DNA from: AB-137-C09 sp964458185
GTDB taxonomy: Bacteria; Pseudomonadota; Zetaproteobacteria; Mariprofundales; Mariprofundaceae
Reading direction: 5' to 3'
DNA length: 34,481 nucleotides
Assembly (NCBI GenBank): GCA_964458185.1
Contig: CAYWFG010000020.1
Coordinates: 1 to 34,481 of the forward strand
The position numbers were made by a program, and so were the translations under genes. Positions within the stretch are counted from its first letter, which is position 1; each line of letters begins with the position of its first letter. Positions 8,674-15,760 of the stretch are shown here, piece by piece. Below the pieces are notes generated by a model that searched no databases, was not told the origin of the DNA, and saw only the letters and a list, made by a program, of their open reading frames with translations.

Positions 8674-9966
8674 TTAAATCAATAAACCAGCGGGGCATTC
8701 CAAATGTTTCTTCAGTGCCGCGAGCAGTTGCGCACCCACTGCGCCATCCACCACACGGTGATCGCATGATAATGTAATGGTCATCATTTTTTGCACCACA
8801 ATATCATCATCAACCACCACAGCGCGAGGCTCTGTTGCACCTACGGCTAAAATCGCACCTTCAGGTGGATTCACAATGGCAGCAAAACTGGGGATGCCAA
8901 ACATACCAAGGTTAGAGACAGAGAATGTACCGCCTGAATACTCTTCAGGTTTCAGCGCACCTTCCCGCGCACGCCCTGCCAATGAACGCACATCAGCGGA
9001 AATATCGACCAGTCCTTTTTGCTCGGCAAAGCGCACCACAGGGGTGATCAAACCACCCTCAATGGCAACAGCAACCGAGATATGAGCGTGTTTGTGCATC
9101 AAGGTATGTTGATCTGTCCAGCTGGCATTGGCAGCAGGGACATCAACCAATGCCTTAGCCGCAGCCTTGATAATAAAATCATTGACTGACAATTTAAATT
9201 CACCTGCCGCAGCCTCGTTAAGCTGGGCGCGCAAATCCATCAAGCGATCCATGTGGACATCAATGTTTAGGTAAAAATGAGGCACTTGTTGCTTGGACTC
9301 ACACAGGCGGCGAGCAATAGCCTTGCGCATCATGGTATTATCTACGCGCTCAAATTCATCTTCATGGTAAGGAAGAGGCCCCGTAGGTGCAGGTCTTGGC
9401 GTGGTAGGGATATGAATATCGCTATGCTGGCTCAGACGAATGCCGCGTTTTACAGCGCGTTCGACATCGGCTTTAATGATGCGTCCCGCAGGCCCTGAGC
9501 CTTGCAATGCTGCCAGCGAAAGCCCGCGTGCATTGGCAAGCCTTCGCGCCAAAGGCGTGGCTTTGATGCGTCGATTATCGCGGCTTACATCGTGCTGTAC
9601 TACAGCCTCAACAGCGGCTACAGGTGCGGAAGTTTTTTTGTTGGCAGCGGCAGGGGCAGGCGATTCTGCTTTTACCGTCGGTTCAGCCGTTGCGATGCTG
9701 GGTTGGTAATCATCAGCAATAGTCTCACCCTCTTCAGCAATCACAGCAATGGCAGCACCAACCGCAACGATTGCACCTTCGGCAGCAAAGATGCGGTGCA
9801 ATACGCCTTCATCCACCACTTCCATTTCCATGGTTGCTTTATCAGTTTCGATTTCTGCCATAACATCGCCAGATTCCAGCGTGTCGCCTTCTTTTTTTAG
9901 CCAGCGTGCAATTTTCCCTTCGGTCATGGTGGGAGAAAGTTGGGTCATCAATACATCAATGGGCAT
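8674..9966 (-). CDS. pdhC: Pyruvate dehydrogenase E2, dihydrolipoyl acetyltransferase
   Basis: The 430-residue core protein transfers the acetyl group from E1 to CoA. Domains in order: one lipoyl domain (1-80, K43), an Ala/Pro-rich linker, the peripheral subunit-binding domain (about 133-170, KATPLARRLANARGLSL), a second linker, and the catalytic domain (about 205-430) with the DHRVVDG active site (H403, D407). A single lipoyl domain matches the mitochondrial/alphaproteobacterial type that pairs with heterotetrameric E1. GAGG lies upstream of the ATG. It is 19 nt after pdhB, in the same operon. The stop codon directly abuts the brnT start. Confidence 0.96.
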   Translation of the reverse strand: MPIDVLMTQLSPTMTEGKIARWLKKEGDTLESGDVMAEIETDKATMEMEVVDEGVLHRIFAAEGAIVAVGAAIAVIAEEGETIADDYQPSIATAEPTVKAESPAPAAANKKTSAPVAAVEAVVQHDVSRDNRRIKATPLARRLANARGLSLAALQGSGPAGRIIKADVERAVKRGIRLSQHSDIHIPTTPRPAPTGPLPYHEDEFERVDNTMMRKAIARRLCESKQQVPHFYLNIDVHMDRLMDLRAQLNEAAAGEFKLSVNDFIIKAAAKALVDVPAANASWTDQHTLMHKHAHISVAVAIEGGLITPVVRFAEQKGLVDISADVRSLAGRAREGALKPEEYSGGTFSVSNLGMFGIPSFAAIVNPPEGAILAVGATEPRAVVVDDDIVVQKMMTITLSCDHRVVDGAVGAQLLAALKKHLECPAGLLI

Positions 9967-9985
9967 GGTTTACCTCATACATCCT

Positions 9986-10966
9986 TTAATTGCGGTAACA
10001 AACAGCACGCGCTGCTTCAACGATCTCTGCCACACTGGGCAGTGCCAATGCTTCTAGGTTTGCAGCGTAAGGCATTGGCACATCTTTGCCCGTCACCCGA
10101 GCGACGGGGGCATCAAGGTCATCAAAGCCTTTTTCCATGATGCGCGCAGAAATTTCAGCACCAATGCCAGCAAAACGCCAGCCTTCTTCGATCACCACCG
10201 CACGATTAGTTTTTGCCACAGAGTTTAAAATCGTCGTTTCATCCAACGGGCGAATGGTGCGAGGATCAACCACTTCAGCATCAATGCCTTGGCTTGCCAG
10301 CTCTTCTGCCGCCAACAAGGCGTAGCCTGTCATCCGTGAATGGGCAATCAGGGTCACATCAGTGCCTGCACGCTTAATATCTGCGCGTCCTAAAGGAATA
10401 ATATATTCACCATCAGGTACATCGGCAATATCACCGTAGTTGATTTCATTTTCAATAAAAATCACGGTATCATTATCACGAATGGACGCTTTGAGTAAAC
10501 CTTTGGCATCGGCAGGGTTTGAGGGCATGACAACCTTAAGCCCTGGAATGTTTGCCATCCAGTTTTCAAGACTTTGCGAATGTTGCGCACCCACACGAGC
10601 CGCAGCCCCACCAGCACCACGAAACACCAACGGGCAATCGTATTGCCCACCCGACATATATTTCATTTTAGCGGCAGCATTGACGATTTGATCCAAGGCT
10701 AAAATAGCAAAGTTCCACGTCATAAACTCAATAATGGGGCGCAAGCCAGCCATTGCCGCACCAACGCCAAGACCTGCAAAGCCCAGTTCAGTAATCGGTG
10801 TATCAATCACCCGTTTAGCACCAAACTTATCAAGCATGCCTTGTGATACTTTGTATGCGCCGTTGTATTCGGCAACTTCTTCGCCCATAAGAAAAACACG
10901 ATCATCGCGTGACATTTCTTCACACATTGCCTGATTTAAGGCTTCACGGTAAGTAATTTTAGCCAT
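9986..10966 (-). CDS. pdhB: Pyruvate dehydrogenase E1 beta subunit
   Basis: The 326-residue beta chain of the heterotetrameric E1, carrying the transketolase-like pyrimidine-binding and C-terminal domains. Recognisable segments are the MGEEVAEYNGAYKVSQGM stretch, DTPITELGFAGLGVGAA, the RGAGGAAARVGAQHSQSLENW loop and the C-terminal DPRTIRPLDE. It lacks the N-terminal lipoyl domain found in many alphaproteobacterial PdhB proteins; here the extra lipoyl domain is on E3. The start overlaps the pdhA stop by one base (TAATG), so the two chains are translationally coupled, as suits an equimolar complex. Confidence 0.97.
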   Translation of the reverse strand: MAKITYREALNQAMCEEMSRDDRVFLMGEEVAEYNGAYKVSQGMLDKFGAKRVIDTPITELGFAGLGVGAAMAGLRPIIEFMTWNFAILALDQIVNAAAKMKYMSGGQYDCPLVFRGAGGAAARVGAQHSQSLENWMANIPGLKVVMPSNPADAKGLLKASIRDNDTVIFIENEINYGDIADVPDGEYIIPLGRADIKRAGTDVTLIAHSRMTGYALLAAEELASQGIDAEVVDPRTIRPLDETTILNSVAKTNRAVVIEEGWRFAGIGAEISARIMEKGFDDLDAPVARVTGKDVPMPYAANLEALALPSVAEIVEAARAVCYRN

Positions 10967-12015
10967 TAGCTGACTCTCCCAGGGTAAGGGTATGCATGTT
11001 CAATGGGGTCGTTAATAATATCTGTCCATAATTCTGAAGGGTCGGGTTCAGGCTGTTGCTCTGCTGTTTTAGCAACGGCAGCCACTGCCTTTTTGATTTC
11101 ACGGTCTTTTTCTTTAAAAGCATCTTCATCACTTAAACCTGCTTCGGTCATGAGGTGCTGAAGCTGGGCAATAGGATCACGACCTTTGCGCCATTCTTCG
11201 ACCTCGTTGCGGGTGCGATAAGTGGCAGGGTCAGACATAGAATGCCCACGGTAACGGTAAGTAATCGCTTCAATAATATAAGGGCCTTCGCCCGCACGGG
11301 CATGCTCAATAGCATCACGCATTTTTCGTTCAACTTCTAATACATTCATGCCATCAATCGCCATACCCGGAACTTTAAAGCTGATGCCTCGTTTAAATAA
11401 ACTGGTTTCAGCAGAGGCGCGTGCGAGCGATGTACCCATGGCGTATTGATTGTTTTCAACGATAAATATAATGGGTAACTTCCATAACGCAGCCATATTA
11501 AAAGACTCGTACACTGCCCCCTGATTGATGCCACCGTCACCCATAAAACACAGCGTTACGCGCCCATCATCTTTGTAGCGACTAGCAAAACCAAAACCCA
11601 ACCCAATGGGAACTTGCTCACCCACAATGCCATTGCCACCGACAAAATTATGGGCGCGGTCAAACATGTGCATCGAACCGCCTTTGCCTTTGACGATGCC
11701 GCCTGCACGCCCCAATAACTCTGCCATAATCGCAGTAGGGTCAGAGCCTCGTGCCAAGGCATGACCATGATCACGGTAGCTGGTCATCATGTAATCACTG
11801 CCTTGTGCAGCTTCGCTGGTGCCGACACAAACAGCTTCTTGCCCGTTGCATAAGTGACAAAAGCCGCCGATTTTTTTTAAGCCATACATTTGCCCTGCTT
11901 TTTCTTCAAAGCGGCGAATATACAACATACTATCATGCATCTTATGCAGGGTCGTGGCATCATAAAAACGACCTTCGTAATCAAGGCCGTCTTGTGACGG
12001 TGGATTGGCAGACAT
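10966..12015 (-). CDS. pdhA: Pyruvate dehydrogenase E1 alpha subunit
   Basis: The 349-residue alpha chain binds thiamine diphosphate and starts the oxidative decarboxylation of pyruvate. The TPP motif is GDGGINQGAVYESFNMA ending in VENN, preceded by GKGGSMHMF, and the YRYRGHSMSDPATYRT loop is intact. It is the first gene of the minus-strand cluster and has a perfect GGAGGT site. CTCC upstream of that site could pair with it in a tiny 4-bp hairpin, which might modulate initiation. No convincing promoter was found in the upstream region. Confidence 0.97.
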   Translation of the reverse strand: MSANPPSQDGLDYEGRFYDATTLHKMHDSMLYIRRFEEKAGQMYGLKKIGGFCHLCNGQEAVCVGTSEAAQGSDYMMTSYRDHGHALARGSDPTAIMAELLGRAGGIVKGKGGSMHMFDRAHNFVGGNGIVGEQVPIGLGFGFASRYKDDGRVTLCFMGDGGINQGAVYESFNMAALWKLPIIFIVENNQYAMGTSLARASAETSLFKRGISFKVPGMAIDGMNVLEVERKMRDAIEHARAGEGPYIIEAITYRYRGHSMSDPATYRTRNEVEEWRKGRDPIAQLQHLMTEAGLSDEDAFKEKDREIKKAVAAVAKTAEQQPEPDPSELWTDIINDPIEHAYPYPGRVS

Positions 12016-12054
12016 GAGACCTCCAGTGGAGTTTTTTTTTGTTTAGAGGGTCAA

Positions 12055-12135
12055 CTCTGCCGAACAGGGCTTTTTCAGCAACTCCAATCTAACTTGCATG
12101 AAGGATGATTGCGCTTTTGGAGTATGCATGCCTGA
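12055..12135 (+). repeat. Inverted copy of the tatB 5' leader (copy A)
   Basis: Two blocks match the tatB leader read on the other strand. Block 1 (12055-12090) shares a 16-nt exact core, CCGAACAGGGCTTTTT (12060-12075), with 14170-14185. Block 2 (12094-12135) aligns to 14051-14095 with 37 of 42 positions identical and a 3-nt gap, and includes the CTTTTGGAGTA ribosome-site stretch and the start-codon context CATGCCTGA. About 55 nt present in copy B between the blocks are missing here. After the ATG at 12128 only an 18-codon frame follows, unlike TatB. Confidence 0.8.
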
Positions 12136-12297
12136 AGCACTTGCTACGTCTACCCGCAGGAACGGGGGGTATGCTTTAAGCTAAAGCTTGTAACTGCACT
12201 GATTAATAAACGCTGAATAATTGTCAATAGTCAACTAGAATAAGTCTTTTGGAGTATTATAATCTTTTAAAGTTTAAAGCAATCATACAGCGAGCAA

Positions 12298-12399
12298 GTG
12301 CCGCAAAATATACATGATAGTTTTGAGGAGTTTGTTACGGCACTAATGGATCATATTGCGGTGATTTTAAGCCAACCAAATATTTTATGGGGGCAATGA
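12298..12399 (+). CDS. Possible 33-residue ORF upstream of darP
   Basis: A GTG-initiated frame encodes a 33-residue peptide, beginning VPQNIHDSFEEFV and ending ILSQPNILWGQ, with a plausible helical pattern. Its stop overlaps the ATG of a further 13-codon frame (12396-12437) that ends just before darP. There is no good ribosome-binding site and I know no homologue. It could be a leader peptide, a remnant or chance. Confidence 0.2.
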   Translation: MPQNIHDSFEEFVTALMDHIAVILSQPNILWGQ

Positions 12400-12410
12400 T
12401 GGCGTATGAA

Positions 12411-12438
12411 TTGCCAAAAAAGAGAAGTCTTTTATAAT
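12411..12438 (+). promoter_or_regulatory. Sigma-70-like promoter for darP
   Basis: TTGCCA (12411-12416), 16 nt, then TATAAT (12433-12438). The -10 box ends seven bases before the darP ATG at 12446, so transcription would begin at or next to the start codon and yield a leaderless message. The lack of any Shine-Dalgarno site before that ATG agrees. Confidence 0.55.
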
Positions 12439-12445
12439 TCGACCG

Positions 12446-12955
12446 ATGGATGCTATGGATGATGAATATGAATATGTTGAGCGTTTAAATAAAAGCCAAC
12501 AAAAACGTGATATTGCAGTGTTGATGGCAGCAGCAAAAAGCCTTGCTGATCTTGATGCTGCTGCATTATTAACGATGAAACTCCCCCGCGAATTGCAAGT
12601 GGCTTTACAGACCGTTCAGGGACTAAAAAATCAGGCACAAAAGCGGCAGTTTAAATTTATCGTAAAGCTTATGCGGCAAAATGATCCTGACACTTGGGTT
12701 CAAATGTTGGCGGAGGTTGAGCATAAAAAAGCAAAGAATACACAATACTTTCATCGCTTAGAGCGTTGGCGAGACAGTCTTCTTGATGAAGGTCAAGCGG
12801 GGATCACAGCCTTTATGGATGCTTACCCCCAAGCTGATGTGGGGCAGATTCGTCAGCTTGTACGCAATGCGGGTAAAGAAGCGGCATCAAAAAAAGCCCC
12901 CAAAGCAGCGCGCATGCTATTTCAGTTATTAAAAGATACGGTTCCTTCTCCTTAA
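12446..12955 (+). CDS. darP: Ribosome-associated protein DarP (YjgA, DUF615)
   Basis: A 169-residue DUF615 protein. The E. coli member binds late 50S precursors and promotes their maturation. Matching features are the acidic start with a Y-V-E-x-L-N-K-S-Q-x-K-R-D box, the basic central helix (KNQAQKRQFKFIVKLMRQND), FHRLERWRDSLLDEG, and the C-terminal LVRNAGKEAASKKAPKAARMLFQLLKD. Length is normal for the family. There is no ribosome-binding site before ATG 12446 or before the next ATG at 12455; a promoter directly upstream suggests leaderless translation. It converges on tatC with a 9-nt gap. Confidence 0.92.
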   Translation: MDAMDDEYEYVERLNKSQQKRDIAVLMAAAKSLADLDAAALLTMKLPRELQVALQTVQGLKNQAQKRQFKFIVKLMRQNDPDTWVQMLAEVEHKKAKNTQYFHRLERWRDSLLDEGQAGITAFMDAYPQADVGQIRQLVRNAGKEAASKKAPKAARMLFQLLKDTVPSP

Positions 12956-12964
12956 TATCAGCAC

Positions 12965-13723
12965 TTAAGTCGCCGCATCAGCGGCTAAAGCGCGTTTGCG
13001 TGCCAATCGCGCTAAAAACAAACCAATTTCAAACAATACCAGCATAGGGATAGCGAGCATCACTTGAGAAATAACATCAGGTGGTGTTAATAAAGCACCA
13101 AAAACAAAAATCCATAAAATGACGAAGCGTCGTTTTTTGGCAAGGTTTTCGGGGTCAATCCATTCCATTCGTGACAATAGCATGAGAACAATAGGGATTT
13201 GAAAACTAAGACCAAAGGCAAACAATAGTTTAAGGGCAAAGTCTAAATACTCCCGTACCGCTGGCATCGCCTGAATATGCTCATTGGCAAAACCCAAAAA
13301 AAAAGCAAAAGCGAGGGGGAACACTACAAAATAGGCAAATGCACCACCAACCAACAATAAAACAATACTTGATGCCGTATAACCAAAAAAAGCTCGGCGT
13401 TCATGGCGGTACAATGCAGGCGCGATAAATGCCCAAAATTGATACATGGTAACAGGGGATGTTGCAAACAAACCAACCACCAAGGCAATTTTTAAATAGG
13501 TAAAAAATACATCAGGCGCGCCAATGAATACCATCGGAGAGCCTTCGGGTAACACTTGCCGCAAAGGAAGTGATAAAATATCGTACATGACACTGGAAAA
13601 ATTCATCAATACCAATACGCCTAACAAATACGCCACCAAGGCAATCGTTAATCGTCGTTTTAGCTCTAATAGGTGAGCTTTCATTGGCGTGGATTCTGTT
13701 GGGCTTTCTGTACTATCGTTCAT
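12965..13723 (-). CDS. tatC: Sec-independent translocase subunit TatC
   Basis: TatC is the inner-membrane receptor that, with TatB, recognises twin-arginine signal peptides of folded proteins. The 252-residue sequence has six membrane segments and typical motifs: HLLELKRRLTIALVAY at the N-terminus, SPVTMYQFWAFIAPALYRHERR with the conserved F-P/YQF region, the AFGLSFQIPIVLMLLS segment and DVISQVMLAIPMLVLFEIG near the end. The start overlaps the tatB stop in ATGA form, so the two are translationally coupled. Confidence 0.97.
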   Translation of the reverse strand: MNDSTESPTESTPMKAHLLELKRRLTIALVAYLLGVLVLMNFSSVMYDILSLPLRQVLPEGSPMVFIGAPDVFFTYLKIALVVGLFATSPVTMYQFWAFIAPALYRHERRAFFGYTASSIVLLLVGGAFAYFVVFPLAFAFFLGFANEHIQAMPAVREYLDFALKLLFAFGLSFQIPIVLMLLSRMEWIDPENLAKKRRFVILWIFVFGALLTPPDVISQVMLAIPMLVLFEIGLFLARLARKRALAADAAT

Positions 13724-14058
13724 TTTTTAGTCGTATCTTCTGCCAAAGAGGCAGCGTTTGTTGCTGGTTTTTCGTCAATGACCTCTTTAAACTCTTTGAG
13801 TGCTGCTCCTATTCCATCGTCAATGGGCGCAAGATCAACAGCCAAATGTTTTTCTGCATCGTTTTTTGTTTGTTCTAGGGGTGTTTTTAGTGCATCGGCT
13901 TGTTCCGTTAATGCTGTTGTCACATTACTTAACCAACCACGGACAGTACGCACGGCATCTGTTGCTTGCTTTAATGCCTCAGGCATTCGTTCAGGTCCTA
14001 CAACCAAGAATAACAATATACCAATCACCAATAATTCAATCAGACCAATATCAGGCAT
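13720..14058 (-). CDS. tatB: Sec-independent translocase subunit TatB
   Basis: A 112-residue TatB: one N-terminal membrane helix (MPDIGLIELLVIGILLFLVV), the G-P hinge (GPERMPE), an amphipathic helix, then a polar coiled-coil-like tail rich in Lys/Glu. The start at 14058 is chosen because family members begin just before the membrane helix and GGAG lies suitably upstream; a longer frame from 14121 adds 21 unrelated residues. No tatA precedes it: upstream is non-coding DNA and the divergent phoU. TatA must be elsewhere, or this protein covers both roles, which sequence alone does not settle. Confidence 0.93.
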   Translation of the reverse strand: MPDIGLIELLVIGILLFLVVGPERMPEALKQATDAVRTVRGWLSNVTTALTEQADALKTPLEQTKNDAEKHLAVDLAPIDDGIGAALKEFKEVIDEKPATNAASLAEDTTKK

Positions 14059-14190
14059 GTATACTACTCCAAAAGCGTAACCACGCTTCATGCAATTTAG
14101 GTTGCCAGTGATGCATGTCAAGATGCAAAAAAGAGGCGAAGCTAATCATTAAATAGAATGGAGTTCTAAAAAAAGCCCTGTTCGGTAGAG
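14051..14190 (-). repeat. tatB leader and start context, repeated near darP (copy B)
   Basis: Read on the minus strand, this runs from CTCTACCGAACAGGGC to the tatB ribosome site and CATGCCTGA. Its two ends are repeated at 12055-12135 on the plus strand, so the copies are inverted around darP-tatC-tatB. The middle (about 55 nt) is unique to this copy. The rest of 14191-14332 holds an imperfect hairpin around 14196-14221, a CTACAG/CTGTAG inverted repeat (14281-14299) and no gene. Confidence 0.8.
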
Positions 14191-14332
14191 AGGCTTCTCT
14201 TTTAAAAGGGGTCTTTTGAGAAATAAATGGGTAGCTGTTAGGGTAGGGAAATATGATTTTTGAAAAATATAGCATGTTTGCTACAGTGTTTGCCTGTAGA
14301 GGATTGGGAATGTATACGCAAGTGAGAGTTTT

Positions 14333-15034
14333 ATGCCAGAACATACCATGAGAAAGTTTGACCAAGAGCTGGGTAAGGTTCGTGAATACGTTTTATTGAT
14401 GGGCGGCATGGTTGAAAAAGCGATTCGTCATGCCATGCAAGCCATGCTAGAGCATGATGAAGATTTGGCTGAATCAGTCATTCAAGATGATGCGGTTATT
14501 AATGCGTTGGAAGTTCGTTGCGATGAACTAATTCGTGATATTTTGGTGCGGCGGCAACCTGTGATTCGTGATTTTCGCGCGATTATGGGCGCGAGCAAGG
14601 TTGTTACTGATTTAGAGCGCATGGGTGATTTAACCAAAGCTATTGCCGAGCAAGTATTGCAAAATAGCCATGTATTACCGCGCCATTATACCAACCTTGA
14701 AGTGATGCATGACCGTGTGTTGCGACAAGTGGGCAATGCCCTCGATGCATTTTCGCGTAGCGATGTTGAGTTGGCAATGGATGTCATCAAAAATGATCGA
14801 CGTGTGGATGATTTATACAAAGCACTCTACCGAGAAACATTAACCTACATGATGGAAGACCCTCGCGATATTACCAATTCTATCATGATCTCTGCAACAG
14901 CAAAAAATTTAGAGCGTATTGCCGACCATGCGACTAATGTGGCTGAAATGGTGATTTATATTACCCGCGCCCATGATATACGCCATGTCGATCATGATGC
15001 CGTGGCGCGCATGTTGGCTGGCGACAACTCTTAA
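14333..15034 (+). CDS. phoU: Phosphate-signalling protein PhoU
   Basis: PhoU is a cytoplasmic metal-binding helical protein that restrains PhoR/PhoB signalling and phosphate uptake. The 233 residues form two similar three-helix repeats; signature stretches are FDQELGKVREYVLLMGGMVEKAI, the LEVRCDELIRDILVRRQPVIRDFR metal-binding region with IMGASKVVTDLERMGD, and the second-repeat equivalent ISATAKNLERIADHATNVAEMV. A purine-rich site lies before the ATG. No pst or phoBR genes are next to it, so it is separate from its usual operon here. It is transcribed towards rnfG. Confidence 0.96.
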   Translation: MPEHTMRKFDQELGKVREYVLLMGGMVEKAIRHAMQAMLEHDEDLAESVIQDDAVINALEVRCDELIRDILVRRQPVIRDFRAIMGASKVVTDLERMGDLTKAIAEQVLQNSHVLPRHYTNLEVMHDRVLRQVGNALDAFSRSDVELAMDVIKNDRRVDDLYKALYRETLTYMMEDPRDITNSIMISATAKNLERIADHATNVAEMVIYITRAHDIRHVDHDAVARMLAGDNS

Positions 15035-15041
15035 TACAGCC

Positions 15042-15066
15042 CTTTGTATGCTTCCAAAGTTTTTTT
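15042..15066 (+). terminator. Rho-independent-type terminator after phoU
   Basis: CTTTG (15042-15046) and CAAAG (15055-15059) form a short stem directly followed by seven T (15060-15066), eight bases after the phoU stop. The stem is only 5 bp and weak, but position and T run fit. It also lies between convergent phoU and rnfG. Confidence 0.45.
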
Positions 15067-15157
15067 AGTGCAGGTTGTCCGTCTTAAAATAAAAGCCATA
15101 CAGGGGACTGGCAAGTGCTTGTTGGCTGATATTACATCATTGTGCTGAAATTCATTA

Positions 15158-15760
15158 TCACTTGTTTTTCGCTTTATTCAACACGCTTTGGCTTAGAATT
15201 GTCATCTTATTCTTATCAAATTGTTGTAAGCCTTCATGAACAGCGCGTACCACAGCACGCGGAGAAATGGTTGCGCCTGTAAATTGATCAATATCGCCAC
15301 CATCTTTTTTCACAGCCCAGTGAAAAGAGGTTAATGTATGCCCGACAAATGATGCCAACCACGCTTCGTTATTGCTGATGGCATCGCCAAGACCAGGGGT
15401 TTCACGGTGGTCTGTAATGCGAATGCCAATGGTTGTGCCTGTAATATCAACACCCATCAATAAATGAATCGAGCCGCTGTAGCCATCAGGCGCGATTTGC
15501 TCCCATGCAAAAGCAATCGCCTTACCATCAGCATTTCTTGCTGTATAATACGCTACGCCATCTTCGTTGATGCGATCGCTAAGTGGGTCGTTGGCATGTT
15601 GGGGCAATACTTTCATCAAGGCTTTCATCGTTGTTTGGCGTATCGCTTCGGCAATAGGTTCACGGGTAAAGTAATCGGTGATTGCCAAGATGAATGCTGA
15701 TATAACGGCGACCAGCAGCAATGCTACGACCATTTTTTTTTGTTCGTTGGTTATATTCAT
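15158..15760 (-). CDS. rnfG: Rnf electron transport complex subunit RnfG (FMN-binding)
   Basis: RnfG is a membrane-anchored periplasmic flavoprotein of the Rnf complex. The 200-residue sequence has an N-terminal membrane helix (about 10-28), the conserved HRETPGLGD segment (119-126) and the flavinylation motif TGATIS (161-166), where T164 is the expected threonine carrying FMN. The start overlaps the rnfD stop (ATGA). It is the last Rnf gene present; rnfE, which usually follows, is missing and the next gene is phoU on the opposite strand. Confidence 0.95.
   Translation of the reverse strand: MNITNEQKKMVVALLLVAVISAFILAITDYFTREPIAEAIRQTTMKALMKVLPQHANDPLSDRINEDGVAYYTARNADGKAIAFAWEQIAPDGYSGSIHLLMGVDITGTTIGIRITDHRETPGLGDAISNNEAWLASFVGHTLTSFHWAVKKDGGDIDQFTGATISPRAVVRAVHEGLQQFDKNKMTILSQSVLNKAKNK

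Larger units (their letters stand above)
12016..12445. other. Divergent intergenic region pdhA / darP (430 bases)
   Basis: No long gene lies here. It contains a run of nine T (12032-12040), an inverted partial copy of the tatB leader (12055-12135), a small hairpin GCTTTA-AGC-TAAAGC (12173-12187), a TATAAT without a good -35 (12258-12263), a 7-bp inverted repeat AGTGCCG/CGGCACT (12297-12344), a possible 33-codon ORF and the strong promoter-like pair immediately before darP. It must also hold the pdhA promoter, which I could not place. Confidence 0.6.

Noticed and set aside
12128..12184. 18-codon frame after the duplicated tatB leader, possible tatA or tatB remnant
   Set aside because: Apart from the first codons shared with the leader, the peptide does not resemble TatA or TatB and has no hydrophobic helix.
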